Of a DNA stretch of 37,999 nt, positions 7,450 to 17,010 are shown piece by piece (the first letter of the stretch is position 1; every line of letters begins with the position of its first letter). This stretch comes from Candidatus Zixiibacteriota bacterium. Lineage in GTDB: Bacteria > Zixibacteria > MSB-5A5 > GN15 > FEB-12. The translations under genes and the position numbers were made by a program. Location: assembly GCA_016926795.1 (NCBI GenBank), contig JAFGNW010000038.1, positions 1 through 37,999 on the forward strand, in the 5' to 3' direction. The notes below the pieces were generated by a model. That model saw nothing but the letters and a program-made list of their open reading frames with translations, did no database searches and was not told where the DNA came from.

Positions 7450-10233
7450 TTAGGGAACAATCACCCTCGGCCGCTGGACTCCGGCTCGAAGCTGGGTGGC
7501 CGGGTCGAGACAGACCAGACGGCCGTTATTCTCCTCAAACAAACGTTTTGTCTCCGGCGCAAGTTTGATATTCCCGAAGCCTTCAATTACTATTACGGAA
7601 GGAAGGTTATCAAGTTCATTGAAATCCTTCAGGCGCAGGCCGCCGGTAATCAAACCGGCCGCTTTTTTATCCGCCAGCTCTCGGAGAAACCCGCCATCGG
7701 CAGAATCCACAACCGCGACCCCGTTCGATTCGATTTTATCCAACGTCATTATCCCCGCAACCTGCTCGCCGCGGCCCCAGCTTCCGCGAACGATGGTTCC
7801 CTTGTTGATGATGGTGCCGCCTTTATCCGTAACGTTCTCAACCTTACCCGGCAGCCAGGCGGTTAGCTGAAGTTCCTCGAGCAGCGGTTCGATAATTATG
7901 ACCCCGAACTCATAATTTATTTCCTTCACTTTTCCGCGTACCGGTGAACGGCAGAGCAGTCCCTTCCCGGAACCGACGAAACCGGCCAGCACCTGACCCC
8001 GCTCGATTTCCTGCCCCTCCCGGCATTTGAGATATCCCTTTATCTCGTCCGGGGCGATATCCATTTCGTCGGCGACCTTGACCGAATACAGTTTTTTGGC
8101 GTATTCCAGTTTTTCGCGCACGATAACCGTGCCGTTGGGTAAAATCTTCTCCACCGTCCCGGTTACCGGCGAGCGGAAATATTTCGTCGCGCCCAGCACC
8201 CCGCGTTTCGTTTCAAGCAGGATATCCCCGGTGTTTATCTCGTCACCGATTTTTTTATTGAAATGTTTTTTGAATTCTTCCGGCTCCAGTTTCATGTCGT
8301 CGGCAAAGTGTAAGAAAAACGGGCGAAGAAAACTTCTTACGCTTTTGGCGATAAGGGTGTCGCTCCGCACGGTATCGCCGGGTTTAACGAAAACTTCACC
8401 GGGAATGGCCAGCTCCCGCTGTACGCGGATTTCGCCTCGCGTTATCCTCGGAGCGTTCTCGATATGAAAAGTACGCTGCGGCGACTGGAAGTCGGGTGGG
8501 ATAAAATAGGAACCGCTGCCGAACGGTGGCCGACCGCGGGCATCGATAATCAACCCGCCGGCCTTACCGTCGAGCTCCATTTGTTTCTCTGTTGCTTTCA
8601 TCCGGCCCGATTTTATCTTAACAATCGTCCGCATCTCCGGTCTTATATCGATAAACTTAACCTCGCCCACTCTGATTGTTTCGTTAAATAGTTGTTCATC
8701 CGAAACTGTGCCCGTCAACCTGACGGCGTCATCACCTTTAACGGCTCTGCCGGCAGGGACCATCACCCGGCCCAGCCGGACCAGACCGAACCGGTAGAAA
8801 AACTCCAGGGCCAGCTTTTCATCGGTTCGGGAAAGCACCCCCAGGTGGGGAAACATGAAGACGCTGTCCACAGCCAAATCCAAAGCGCGTTCGGGTCTCA
8901 GGGCGTTTATCAGAATCATAGCGGCTGTCGCCCGCGGCGAATGGGAAAGTATGCCGCCGCTGCCGACGACCAAATCGTAATCCTCAAGCGGCAGTTTTTT
9001 GAATGACACTTTTTCCCGCCGCTTTTTGGGACGGAACATGTGCCAGCCCAGTTCGTCGGCGGTTAGGCTCAACTTCTCACCGTGGAGAACCTGTAAATGT
9101 TCACTGACCGCTTCACGCACGGCCACCGAGGCCGCGGCACATTCGATAAGGGTATCTTCGATATCCAGAGGTAGTCCGGTCGGCTTGAGAAATTTATTGC
9201 CGATACGGTCATAAAGCTCCCGCTCGTCGATTTCGAAATCAAGAAGTTCCCGAACGGCTTCCAGTCCAGCCTGCCGGATAACGTTCAGGATGCTGTAGCT
9301 CATACCCAGGTTGGCGCTCACGGTGCGGAAAACCTTCCCCTTTTCGGCAGTAAAGACGTCGGTGGTGGCGCCGCCTATATCCACCGCCAGAATTTTGGCG
9401 TTCATATCCCTCGAGACCAACTCGAGTATGCGACTGACCGCCGCCGGAGTCGGCAGGATCGGCGAGTTTATCCAGGATTTGTATTTTTCATAGCCGGGCG
9501 CCCGCGACATGACATGTTCCATAAACACTTCATGCATTTTATGCCGGGCTGGTTCGAGATTTTCTTCGTTCGAGGCGGGACGTATATTGGGTACCGGGAA
9601 ACACAGGAACCGCTCTTGCAGGATTTCCTCTATATATTTTCGGGCGGCGACATTCCCGGCATATATAACCGGTAGTTTCATATCGCGGCTGAGTTTGGGG
9701 CGCAGATTCGACTGACTGAGGATCTCCGCCAGAAAAACCGGTCCGTGTATCGCACCGCCATCGAACCCACCGGCTAAAAGAATCATATCCGGACGCAGGG
9801 TTTTAAGCAGGTCGATTTTCTTATAGGGCGTGCGGCCGTCGTCGAGAGCGATTATTTCCTGAATAATCGAGCCGGCGCCCAGTGCCACTCGCTCGCCACT
9901 TTTGGCGGTTACCTCACCTATCAACCCGGCCACCACCACCGCCAGACCGCCGCCGGCGCTCGAGGTGGAAAAACAGGGAAGGCACGGCGCGCCCTTCTCG
10001 ACCAGTTTCTCCCCGGTGCTCTCCTGCAGGGCTTCCAGGGCATCAAGCACCCCGAAAGTCACATCCTCGTAAGGCGCTTCAACTGTGGTCGGTTTCTCTA
10101 CCCGAAAATATCGCCAGTCGGAATCCTTTTTGAAAAATATGGCTTTGGTCGTGGTGCTGCCGACATCGAGAACACAGAACCGAGCCAAATCCAACGACCC
10201 GGCATCTGGTTTTTTATTTAAACCGTAATTCAA
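7450..10233 (-). CDS. MutL/GlmL-like ASKHA-fold protein with long C-terminal extension
   Basis: A 927-residue protein. The first half (to about residue 470) is the GlmL/MutL family, known from glutamate mutase clusters. It has the ASKHA phosphate-1 motif VLDVGSTTTK (21-30), the GAGSIIQEI and LLAGGFDGG segments, a second nucleotide motif AVDIGGATTDVF near 285, and GSGGILSHSP near 430. Typical members are about 460 residues, so this one is twice the length. The C-terminal half repeats beta-rich stretches such as SPVTGTVEKILPNGTVIV and SPVRGKVKEINYEFGVIII, which look like barrel-sandwich hybrid (biotinyl-lipoyl-like) units without the modified lysine motif. Family knowledge suggests a chaperone or reactivase for a B12-dependent mutase, yet no mutase gene is nearby. 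The start is TTG, seven bases after AAAGGA. Confidence 0.85.
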   Translation of the reverse strand: MNYGLNKKPDAGSLDLARFCVLDVGSTTTKAIFFKKDSDWRYFRVEKPTTVEAPYEDVTFGVLDALEALQESTGEKLVEKGAPCLPCFSTSSAGGGLAVVVAGLIGEVTAKSGERVALGAGSIIQEIIALDDGRTPYKKIDLLKTLRPDMILLAGGFDGGAIHGPVFLAEILSQSNLRPKLSRDMKLPVIYAGNVAARKYIEEILQERFLCFPVPNIRPASNEENLEPARHKMHEVFMEHVMSRAPGYEKYKSWINSPILPTPAAVSRILELVSRDMNAKILAVDIGGATTDVFTAEKGKVFRTVSANLGMSYSILNVIRQAGLEAVRELLDFEIDERELYDRIGNKFLKPTGLPLDIEDTLIECAAASVAVREAVSEHLQVLHGEKLSLTADELGWHMFRPKKRREKVSFKKLPLEDYDLVVGSGGILSHSPRATAAMILINALRPERALDLAVDSVFMFPHLGVLSRTDEKLALEFFYRFGLVRLGRVMVPAGRAVKGDDAVRLTGTVSDEQLFNETIRVGEVKFIDIRPEMRTIVKIKSGRMKATEKQMELDGKAGGLIIDARGRPPFGSGSYFIPPDFQSPQRTFHIENAPRITRGEIRVQRELAIPGEVFVKPGDTVRSDTLIAKSVRSFLRPFFLHFADDMKLEPEEFKKHFNKKIGDEINTGDILLETKRGVLGATKYFRSPVTGTVEKILPNGTVIVREKLEYAKKLYSVKVADEMDIAPDEIKGYLKCREGQEIERGQVLAGFVGSGKGLLCRSPVRGKVKEINYEFGVIIIEPLLEELQLTAWLPGKVENVTDKGGTIINKGTIVRGSWGRGEQVAGIMTLDKIESNGVAVVDSADGGFLRELADKKAAGLITGGLRLKDFNELDNLPSVIVIEGFGNIKLAPETKRLFEENNGRLVCLDPATQLRAGVQRPRVIVP

Positions 10234-10275
10234 AGTTTCATCCTTTCGAATGGCACCGGATTACAAGTCTCCGTT

Positions 10276-10304
10276 ATTCTAAGGGAATTGTCGGTTATTG
10301 ACAA
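10276..10304 (-). promoter_or_regulatory. Promoter of the MutL-like gene
   Basis: On the minus strand TTGTCA (10304-10299), a 17-base spacer and TAGAAT (10281-10276) match the sigma70 consensus at five of six positions each. The predicted start is near 10269, giving a leader of about 35 bases before the TTG start codon. Confidence 0.5.
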
Positions 10305-10454
10305 GCCTTTTCTAAGCCTCTACCCGCAAAGGAATTAACCCGGGAAAAGAGAACATAAAAATACCTCGGAGAAGAAAATTGATAGGTCTGTGGCCGTGAA
10401 GCCGCCTAAAGTAGGGCTAAAAGAAACCGAAATACAGATAATAAGAGAAACAAC

Positions 10455-11438
10455 ATGGATAACAATTTCATACAACGGGTCCTGGACGAGAACAAGGAAC
10501 TGGCCTCACTGCCGCAGACGATGGCGGAGGTAATCCGTACCGCCCGGGATGAGAACTCCTCGGCCGAACAACTGGCGCGGGTAATGAAACGCGACCCGGC
10601 CCTGACAGCCCGGGTATTGCGGATGGTCAACTCGCCCTTTTACGGTCGAAGCCGCCAGATAAGTTCCATGACCGAGGCGGTGGTAACCATCGGCATGCGT
10701 CAGATTACCGCCCTGGCCCTGTCCACCTCGGTTTACCAGATGACCGACAGCTGGGAATCCGGCCTCGACCGGGTCCGCTTCTGGAGACATTCGCTCGAAG
10801 TTGCCATCGCCGCCCAGGCAATCGCTGAAAAGGCCGGCTATCGCAATGGTGAGGAAGTTTTCGCCGGCGGGCTCCTGCACGATATCGGCCTGCTGGCGCT
10901 CGAAAAATCATTCCCCGAACAGTTCGGCGAAGTCTGGAACCGGGCTGAACGCGAGGGGCACCTGACCGAACTGGAAAACGAATACTGGGGCACCGACCAT
11001 GCCCATGTCGGTCAGTTTCTGCTCGAACAATGGCAGCTCCCCGAATCCATTTGCACGGCGGTCGGCCGACACCATAAAGTTTTTGGCCCCGAAGATAAAA
11101 CACCCGAACTCATCCCCTGTATGATAGTTAATCTGGCTCATCTGGTTTCCAAGTTTTCGATTTCCACGGAACTGGCTATAAGTTCCGCTATCCTGGTCAA
11201 CAAGGAAATTCTCCGCAACAGCCTGGATATTCCCAGTACCGATTTGCTTACGGTCGAAAAAGAGCTTTTCAGCCGTACCATGGCTGAGGCTTCGTATCTC
11301 GAAATCGACGTCGGCTCCATCGACGATATCCTCCTGGAAGCCAACCGGATGCTCTTCGACCAGTATGTCACGGTCGAAAACCTCCTGCGCGAACTCCGGG
11401 ACCTGAAAAGCCAGGTCGCCCGATACCAGACCGCCTGA
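10455..11438 (+). CDS. HDOD-domain signalling protein
   Basis: A 327-residue protein. The HDOD domain covers about residues 10-210: SLPQTMAEVI at the start, then DPALTARVLRMVNSPFYG, the MRQITALALSTSVY helix, FWRHSLEVAIAA, and GGLLHDIGLLALE with the HD pair. Unlike many HDOD proteins the HD dyad is kept, together with a later GRHHK. HDOD proteins take part in output of cyclic-nucleotide, stress, motility or chemotaxis signalling, and no attached domain narrows this down. The last 120 residues are helical and charged, ending in a coiled-coil-like stretch. There is no strong Shine-Dalgarno before the ATG. It is divergent from the MutL-like gene and monocistronic. Confidence 0.88.
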   Translation: MDNNFIQRVLDENKELASLPQTMAEVIRTARDENSSAEQLARVMKRDPALTARVLRMVNSPFYGRSRQISSMTEAVVTIGMRQITALALSTSVYQMTDSWESGLDRVRFWRHSLEVAIAAQAIAEKAGYRNGEEVFAGGLLHDIGLLALEKSFPEQFGEVWNRAEREGHLTELENEYWGTDHAHVGQFLLEQWQLPESICTAVGRHHKVFGPEDKTPELIPCMIVNLAHLVSKFSISTELAISSAILVNKEILRNSLDIPSTDLLTVEKELFSRTMAEASYLEIDVGSIDDILLEANRMLFDQYVTVENLLRELRDLKSQVARYQTA

Positions 11439-11615
11439 TTTAAAGCCGGACCTTTCTTTCCGCCGCTCGCTCGCGAGCTTCTCAACCGTTAAAATATCAC
11501 CTCCCTAATCTCCTTTCTCAACAAACCGCTTGTGATAAGAGGGCGGAATATATACCTTTAGACTTTATGAAAAGCCCCCTTTCACCGCCAATAAATTCAA
11601 CCTTCTGGAGGTTTG

Positions 11616-13058
11616 ATGAAAGATAAACTCAAAGAATGTATCGCCTGGCTGAGCGGCAAGGGCGTTGATTATGCCGACTGCCGTTTTGTCCGGCGCGAGA
11701 GAGAATCATTGCAGGTAACCGACAGCCTGGTGGATTCTTTTTCGCGCGATTTGAATACCGGGGTGGGTATCCGGGTCCTGGCCAATGGTGCCTGGGGTTT
11801 CGCGGCCACCGCCATCGTCACTCCCGGTGAACTGAAAAAAACCGCCGCCAAAGCCCTGCAAATCGCGAAAGCCTCGGCTATGACCAAATATGAACCGGTC
11901 CGGCTGGCGGAGCAGGAAGCGTTTGTTGACCATTATCGTTCCGATTGCAAAAAAGACCCGTTTGCGGTCGGTACCGACGACAAGATTGACCTGCTGGTAA
12001 AAATCACGGGGGAGTTGAAAAAATCAAAAAAAATCAAAACCGCCGAGGCTTCGATGGTTTTCTACAAAACCAATAAGCTCTTTGTTTCGACTGAAGGAGC
12101 TGAAATCGAACAGGATATAATCGAATCGGGCGGTGGTTTTTACGCGGTGGCGTTCAAGGCCGGCGAGGCTCAAAAACGTTCTTATCCCAATTCGTTCGGA
12201 GGGGACTTCGCCACCCGCGGTTATGAATTTATCGAAGAGCTAAAGTTTCTCGACCATACCGAGCGGGTTCGCGAGGAAGCGATCGCCCTCCTCGACGCCG
12301 CTCCCTGTCCCGGCAAGGAGACGACCATCATCATCAGCGCCCCGCAGATGGCTCTTCAGGTGCACGAATCGTGCGGCCATCCAACCGAACTCGACCGCGT
12401 CCTGGGGACCGAGATTTCCCTGGCGGGGGGCTCGTTTATGACGCTCGAAAAGCTCAACAAACTCAAATACGGCTCTGACATTGTCAACATCACTGCCGAC
12501 GCCACTACCGCCGGGGGGTTGGGTACTTTCGGTTATGACGACGAAGGTGTTAAAGCTCAGCGGACACCGCTGGTCAAAAAGGGACTCTTCGTCGGTTACC
12601 TGACCAGCCGAGAAACCGCCCCGATAATCAAGCAGCGTTCCAACGGCACCATGCGCGCCGACGGCTGGAACCGCCTGCCCATAATCCGGATGACCAACAT
12701 CAACCTGGAACCCGGCGACTGGGAAGTCAAAGACCTCATCGCCGACACCAAAGACGGTATCTTCTTCGATTTGAATAAAAGCTGGTCTATCGACGATAAG
12801 CGGCTCAATTTCCAGTTCGGCGTCGAAGCCGCCTGGGAAATCAAGAACGGCGTGCTGGGCCGGATGTTTAAAAACGCCACTTACACCGGCATAACGCCCG
12901 AGTTCTGGAACTCCTGCGACGCCGTCTGCAATAAAAAACACTGGCATGTCTGGGGTGTACCCAACTGCGGCAAAGGGGAACCGATGCAGGTAATGCACGT
13001 TGCCCACGGTGCCGCCCCGGCTCGCTTCCGAAATATCAAGGTGGGGGTGAACAAATGA
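11616..13058 (+). CDS. tldD: TldD-type metalloprotease subunit
   Basis: A 480-residue member of the TldD/PmbA family. The zinc motif HExxxH is present as HESCGH near residues 250-255, followed by PTELDRVLG, and the C-terminal CNKKHWHVWGVPNCGKGEPMQV block is typical. TldD/TldE heterodimers are cytoplasmic proteases that degrade unfolded peptides, trim leader peptides of some ribosomal peptides and process antitoxins. A TTG at 11613 is directly before the ATG, but ATG 11616 lies a proper distance from GGAGG and is preferred. Its TGA overlaps the ATG of the tldE partner, as expected for subunits made in equal amounts. No peptide precursor gene was recognised beside the pair. Confidence 0.92.
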   Translation: MKDKLKECIAWLSGKGVDYADCRFVRRERESLQVTDSLVDSFSRDLNTGVGIRVLANGAWGFAATAIVTPGELKKTAAKALQIAKASAMTKYEPVRLAEQEAFVDHYRSDCKKDPFAVGTDDKIDLLVKITGELKKSKKIKTAEASMVFYKTNKLFVSTEGAEIEQDIIESGGGFYAVAFKAGEAQKRSYPNSFGGDFATRGYEFIEELKFLDHTERVREEAIALLDAAPCPGKETTIIISAPQMALQVHESCGHPTELDRVLGTEISLAGGSFMTLEKLNKLKYGSDIVNITADATTAGGLGTFGYDDEGVKAQRTPLVKKGLFVGYLTSRETAPIIKQRSNGTMRADGWNRLPIIRMTNINLEPGDWEVKDLIADTKDGIFFDLNKSWSIDDKRLNFQFGVEAAWEIKNGVLGRMFKNATYTGITPEFWNSCDAVCNKKHWHVWGVPNCGKGEPMQVMHVAHGAAPARFRNIKVGVNK

Positions 13059-14407
13059 TTGGAAAAGAAAAACTGTTCGCTAAGCTGGAAGATGTTCTGG
13101 CTCAATCCAAGGCCGACCAGACCGAAATCGTGTTTATCGGCAGCGAGTCGGCTCTGACCCGTTACGCCAACTCGCACATCCATCAGAACGTATCGGAAAA
13201 CAACAGCAAAATTTATTTTCGGAGCGTGGTCGGCAAACGCGTCGGCGTCGCCTCGACTAACTCCCTCGCCGCGGCTGACTTGAAAAAAACTCTCGCTGAT
13301 TCCTATACCATCGCCGGAACCCAGCCGGAAAATCCCCATTTTCCCGGCCTGCCGAAACCGGCTAAATACAAAAAACTGGTTACGTTCAGTGAAACCACCG
13401 CCGGTACCACCCCCCGCGACCGGGCCGGAATCGTGAAAAAAATCATATCGCACGCTTCGAAAAAGAAATTCACCATGGCCGGCTCGCTGTCGAACTCCAC
13501 CGATGAAATCGCCGTCCTTAACTCCCTCGGGGTGCGGGCTTACCAACCGGTTACGGTCGCCTCGGTCAACATGATCGCCATGTCGGACACCTCGTCCGGT
13601 TACGCCGCCGGCACCGCCCGTGACATTACCGAGATCGATTTCGACGCCCTGGCCGCCCGGGCGGTTGAAAAATGTAACCGTTCGCAAAACCCGGGAGAAA
13701 TCAAACCCGGCGATTATGAAGTTATCCTGGAACCCCCGGCTGTCTCCGAGATGCTGGAATGGCTCAACTATGTCAGCTTCAACAGCAAACCCTATCTGCA
13801 GGGCACCTCTTTCCTGTCGGGTAAAATCGGCAAAAAACTGACCTCGAACCAGATCACCGTGTACGACCATGCTCTCGATGACAAATCGCTGGCTTTCCCC
13901 TTCGATTTTGAGGGTGTGCCCAAAAAGAAAGTGGTCATTCTCGATAAGGGTGTCGCCAAAGGAGTCGTGTACGACCGCGCCATGGCTTTGAAAGACAAAA
14001 CCAAATCAACCGGTCATGCTCTTACGCCGGACAATGCCGCCGAGGGCGCCCTGGCGTTCAATCTCTTCATGGCACCCGGCAAAGTGAAACGCGAGAAGAT
14101 GATCACCGGCATGAAAAAAGGCATCCTCGTTACGCGCTTTCACTATCTCAACGGCTATATCGACCCGCGTAACTCGGTGCTGACGGGGATGACCCGCGAC
14201 GGCACCTTCCTGGTGGAAAACGGCGAAATCGTGGGCGGCCTGAAAAACCTGCGCTTCACCGACTCGTTTCTCCGGGCGTTTGATTCGGTCGTCGCCATCT
14301 CGAAAGAAGTCGAGCGGCATGCGTCCTGGTGGTCGGCGGTCGGCTGCATGACCATCCCGACGGTGCACCTCGGCTCGTTCCGCTTCTCCGGCAAAACCGA
14401 CTTCTAA
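13055..14407 (+). CDS. pmbA: TldE/PmbA, partner of TldD
   Basis: A 450-residue TldD/PmbA-family protein without the HExxxH zinc motif, as expected for the TldE (PmbA) subunit. Recognisable blocks are SALTRYANSHIHQNVSENN near residue 30, KPGDYEVILEPPAVSEMLEWL near 220, the SFLSGKIGKKL and FDFEGVPKKK stretches, and near the end RFHYLNGYIDPRNSVLTGMTRDGTFLVENGEIVGGLKNLRF. It overlaps tldD by four bases (ATGA), giving translational coupling. Together they form the heterodimeric protease, with TldD holding the metal. A strong terminator starts 17 bases after its TAA, so the transcript ends here. Confidence 0.92.
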   Translation: MIGKEKLFAKLEDVLAQSKADQTEIVFIGSESALTRYANSHIHQNVSENNSKIYFRSVVGKRVGVASTNSLAAADLKKTLADSYTIAGTQPENPHFPGLPKPAKYKKLVTFSETTAGTTPRDRAGIVKKIISHASKKKFTMAGSLSNSTDEIAVLNSLGVRAYQPVTVASVNMIAMSDTSSGYAAGTARDITEIDFDALAARAVEKCNRSQNPGEIKPGDYEVILEPPAVSEMLEWLNYVSFNSKPYLQGTSFLSGKIGKKLTSNQITVYDHALDDKSLAFPFDFEGVPKKKVVILDKGVAKGVVYDRAMALKDKTKSTGHALTPDNAAEGALAFNLFMAPGKVKREKMITGMKKGILVTRFHYLNGYIDPRNSVLTGMTRDGTFLVENGEIVGGLKNLRFTDSFLRAFDSVVAISKEVERHASWWSAVGCMTIPTVHLGSFRFSGKTDF

Positions 14408-14423
14408 AATTAAGCTGCTTGGC

Positions 14424-14449
14424 AAAGCCCCCGTATCCCGGGGGCTTTT
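14424..14449 (+). terminator. Rho-independent terminator after the tldD-pmbA operon
   Basis: AAAGCCCCCG (14424-14433) pairs with CGGGGGCTTT (14439-14448), with a five-base loop and a short T run. The GC-rich stem sits directly after the pmbA stop. Confidence 0.85.
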
Positions 14450-14475
14450 CTCATGGTCTTAATTTCATGTCAGTC

Positions 14476-14503
14476 TTGACAAGTTCATCTTTTTAGGTAA
14501 ATT
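14476..14503 (+). promoter_or_regulatory. Possible promoter of the TonB-dependent receptor gene
   Basis: TTGACA (14476-14481) is followed after 16 bases by TAAATT (14498-14503), a weak -10 box. Two ACCTATA/TATAGGT-type inverted segments lie just downstream (14504-14533). Confidence 0.35.
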
Positions 14504-14551
14504 ACCTATAAGCATTCCATATATAGGTATATTCAAAAAAGTACATGAGGG

Positions 14552-16936
14552 ATGACAAAATATTTTAAAAACATAACCGGTCGGTTTGCAATTTGTCCGA
14601 TAATTTTATGCCTTATTATATTATTACCGCTTGTCGGTCAAGGTCAGACAGCGGATGAAAACACCGGCGTAAGCGGAGCTATAAAGGGTAGGGTAACCCG
14701 CGCCGATACCGGCCGACCATTGGCGAATGTGAATATTTTAACGTCCGATTCGATTAATTTAAGAAGTGATGAAAGTGGTGTCTTTTTCATAAACAATATT
14801 TCGCCCGGTAAATATGTTTTAAAGTTCAGCCATGTCGGGTATGAAACGGAGCCGTTAGAATTAATTGTTATAATTGGGGATACCCTGCATCTGAAAATAA
14901 GCATGCGCGAAACACCGGTAAATGTCGATGATATCACTGTCTTATCGAATAAACAAAATGTGTTAAACGAACTATCGACTCCACACCATACCCTGAAGGG
15001 CAATGAACTTGCAGAATCACCCAAAATCGGCGAGGACATTTACCGGGCGGTAACCCGGGTTCCGGGTGTGTCATCGAACGACTTTTCCGCGACCTTTAAA
15101 GTACGCGGCGGCGAGCACAACCAGGTTCTGGTGCTCCTCGACGGGCTGGAACTGTACGAACCGTTTCATATAAAAGACATCGACGGCGGTATATTGAGCA
15201 TTATCGATATGGACATCGTGGAAAGCATCGACCTGAGCACCGGCGCCTTCTCGGCGGCTTATGGAAATCATTTGAGCGGCGTTTTCAATATCAAAACCAA
15301 ACAACCCGAAACTGACAAAAAAAAACTATCCGCCAGCATCGATTTTCTTAACGCCCGCGTTCTGACATCGGGAACTTTCAGCAACAATAAAAACAGCTGG
15401 CTGGCGTCCGCCCGCCGGGGATATTTTGAAATGATAACCAAATTAACCGATGACTACGGAGATGCCTCTCCGGCCTTTTATGATATATTCGTTAAAAGCA
15501 GCTTCGAACCGAGACCGAATCAATCGGTGACCGTCAATTTCCTCCATGCCCACGATGATTTCCAATATACCGATGATGAGGGAAGTATTGACACCTCGAA
15601 ATCAATATATAACAATACGTACGGCTGGCTCACCCTGAATTCTCTGTTGTGGGAAAAGCTTCTCGTTCGGAATATAATTTCTTTCGGGATTATAGACAAC
15701 AAACGAAATGGAAGTAGTTTTTATGAATACTCCAAGGATCTATACTATGATGTAAAAGATTCAAGGAGATTCGGATATTACGGCTTTAAGCAGGACCATA
15801 TTCTTAACCTGTCGAATTTTTATTCATTACATTCCGGGATAAATTTCAATTTCGTGGAGGCTGAATATGATTATATCAGCGTTCAGGAAAACCGTTACCA
15901 GATCAACCCCCATGATTATCGAACTTATTATGATACTCTGAGATATAAAAGTGATGTCACCGGGCAGACATTCGGCGCCTATTTGTCAAACCAGGTTAGA
16001 ATCACACCCTTTATAAAAACCGAAATAGGCATAAGGTACGACCGCCAGTCTTACATCGGTGATGACTATTTCAGCCCCCGCATAAACACCTCTGTCGATA
16101 TTGGGAACAAGACTTCACTTCATTGCGGCTGGGGTTATTTTTATCAGTCGCAAAAGATTTACGAACTGGCGGTGCCCGATGGCGACACGACTTTTTATCC
16201 GGCCGAAAGAGCCGAACATTATGTCATCGGCCTTGAAAAAATATTTGATAATATTCAGCTATCCCTTGAGGGATATTTAAAAAAAACTACCAATCTTCGG
16301 CCCGACTATAGAAGTCTGTTATTTAGAACAAACTTGTACCCGGAAGCGAATTACGACAGAATTAAACTCATATTCGACAATTCACGTTCGAAAGGTCTGG
16401 AGTTATCTTTAAAAAGCGATGAAAACAAACCGTTAAATTGGAAAGCGGCTTATGCGCTTTCATACGTCGAGGAGCACCTCATACAATATACTTACGATGG
16501 TATCGATGTTCCCGTCAACGAGGATATACCAGGTGAGTATGACCAGCGTCATGCCCTGTTTATCGACCTCTCTTATCAACCGTCCTGCAACTGGAAATTC
16601 AGTTTATCCTGGGAATATCACTCCGGCTGGCCCTATTCCGAACAGGTAAAAGACGACTTCTGGCATTATATTGTATTCGGCATATTTGAAGGTCTTTACG
16701 AACAACAACTGCCGGCCTATCACCGCATGGACCTTAGATTCAATCGCACTTTCAATACTTCCAAAGGCAGGATAAACATCTTTCTGGATATCATTAACCT
16801 GTACGACCATGACAACCTTTTTGCCTTTGACTACAATATAGTATATAAAAAAGATGGTAATTATTACGAGAAAGATCCCCTATACTACCTGCACTTTCTC
16901 CCCTCGTTCGGTATTTCCTGGATTTGGGAATTTTAA
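14552..16936 (+). CDS. TonB-dependent outer-membrane receptor with carboxypeptidase-like regulatory domain
   Basis: A 794-residue outer-membrane protein. A signal peptide (residues 1 to about 32) leads into a carboxypeptidase-regulatory-like domain at about 43-120 (GAIKGRVTRADTGRPLANVN, then SPGKYVLKFSHVGYE). A TonB plug follows at about 130-245, with VPGVSSNDFSATFKVRGG and NQVLVLLDGLELYEPF. The rest is a beta-barrel rich in aromatic and polar alternation, ending in a terminal Phe (SWIWEF), the usual barrel-insertion signal. The pattern is like SusC/CirA-type receptors of the FCB group, though without the full SusC length. The substrate is unknown, and no SusD, TonB or ExbBD gene is adjacent. 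AT content in the first 500 bases is higher than in its neighbours. A bidirectional terminator follows. Confidence 0.9.
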   Translation: MTKYFKNITGRFAICPIILCLIILLPLVGQGQTADENTGVSGAIKGRVTRADTGRPLANVNILTSDSINLRSDESGVFFINNISPGKYVLKFSHVGYETEPLELIVIIGDTLHLKISMRETPVNVDDITVLSNKQNVLNELSTPHHTLKGNELAESPKIGEDIYRAVTRVPGVSSNDFSATFKVRGGEHNQVLVLLDGLELYEPFHIKDIDGGILSIIDMDIVESIDLSTGAFSAAYGNHLSGVFNIKTKQPETDKKKLSASIDFLNARVLTSGTFSNNKNSWLASARRGYFEMITKLTDDYGDASPAFYDIFVKSSFEPRPNQSVTVNFLHAHDDFQYTDDEGSIDTSKSIYNNTYGWLTLNSLLWEKLLVRNIISFGIIDNKRNGSSFYEYSKDLYYDVKDSRRFGYYGFKQDHILNLSNFYSLHSGINFNFVEAEYDYISVQENRYQINPHDYRTYYDTLRYKSDVTGQTFGAYLSNQVRITPFIKTEIGIRYDRQSYIGDDYFSPRINTSVDIGNKTSLHCGWGYFYQSQKIYELAVPDGDTTFYPAERAEHYVIGLEKIFDNIQLSLEGYLKKTTNLRPDYRSLLFRTNLYPEANYDRIKLIFDNSRSKGLELSLKSDENKPLNWKAAYALSYVEEHLIQYTYDGIDVPVNEDIPGEYDQRHALFIDLSYQPSCNWKFSLSWEYHSGWPYSEQVKDDFWHYIVFGIFEGLYEQQLPAYHRMDLRFNRTFNTSKGRINIFLDIINLYDHDNLFAFDYNIVYKKDGNYYEKDPLYYLHFLPSFGISWIWEF

Positions 16937-16954
16937 TAAAATAAACGAATAATA

Positions 16955-16988
16955 AAAAAACCCCCGAAGATTTCTCCAGGGGTTTTTT
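16955..16988. terminator. Bidirectional terminator between convergent genes
   Basis: AAAAAACCCC (16955-16964) pairs with GGGGTTTTTT (16979-16988). T runs on both strands let it end the receptor transcript (plus) and the propeller lipoprotein transcript (minus). Confidence 0.8.
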
Positions 16989-17010
16989 GTTGCATGAGCG
17001 GGCTGGATGG

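Noticed and set aside
12881-13870. 329-codon minus-strand ORF across the tldD-pmbA junction
   Set aside because: It is antisense to two well-supported genes and has no recognisable domain.
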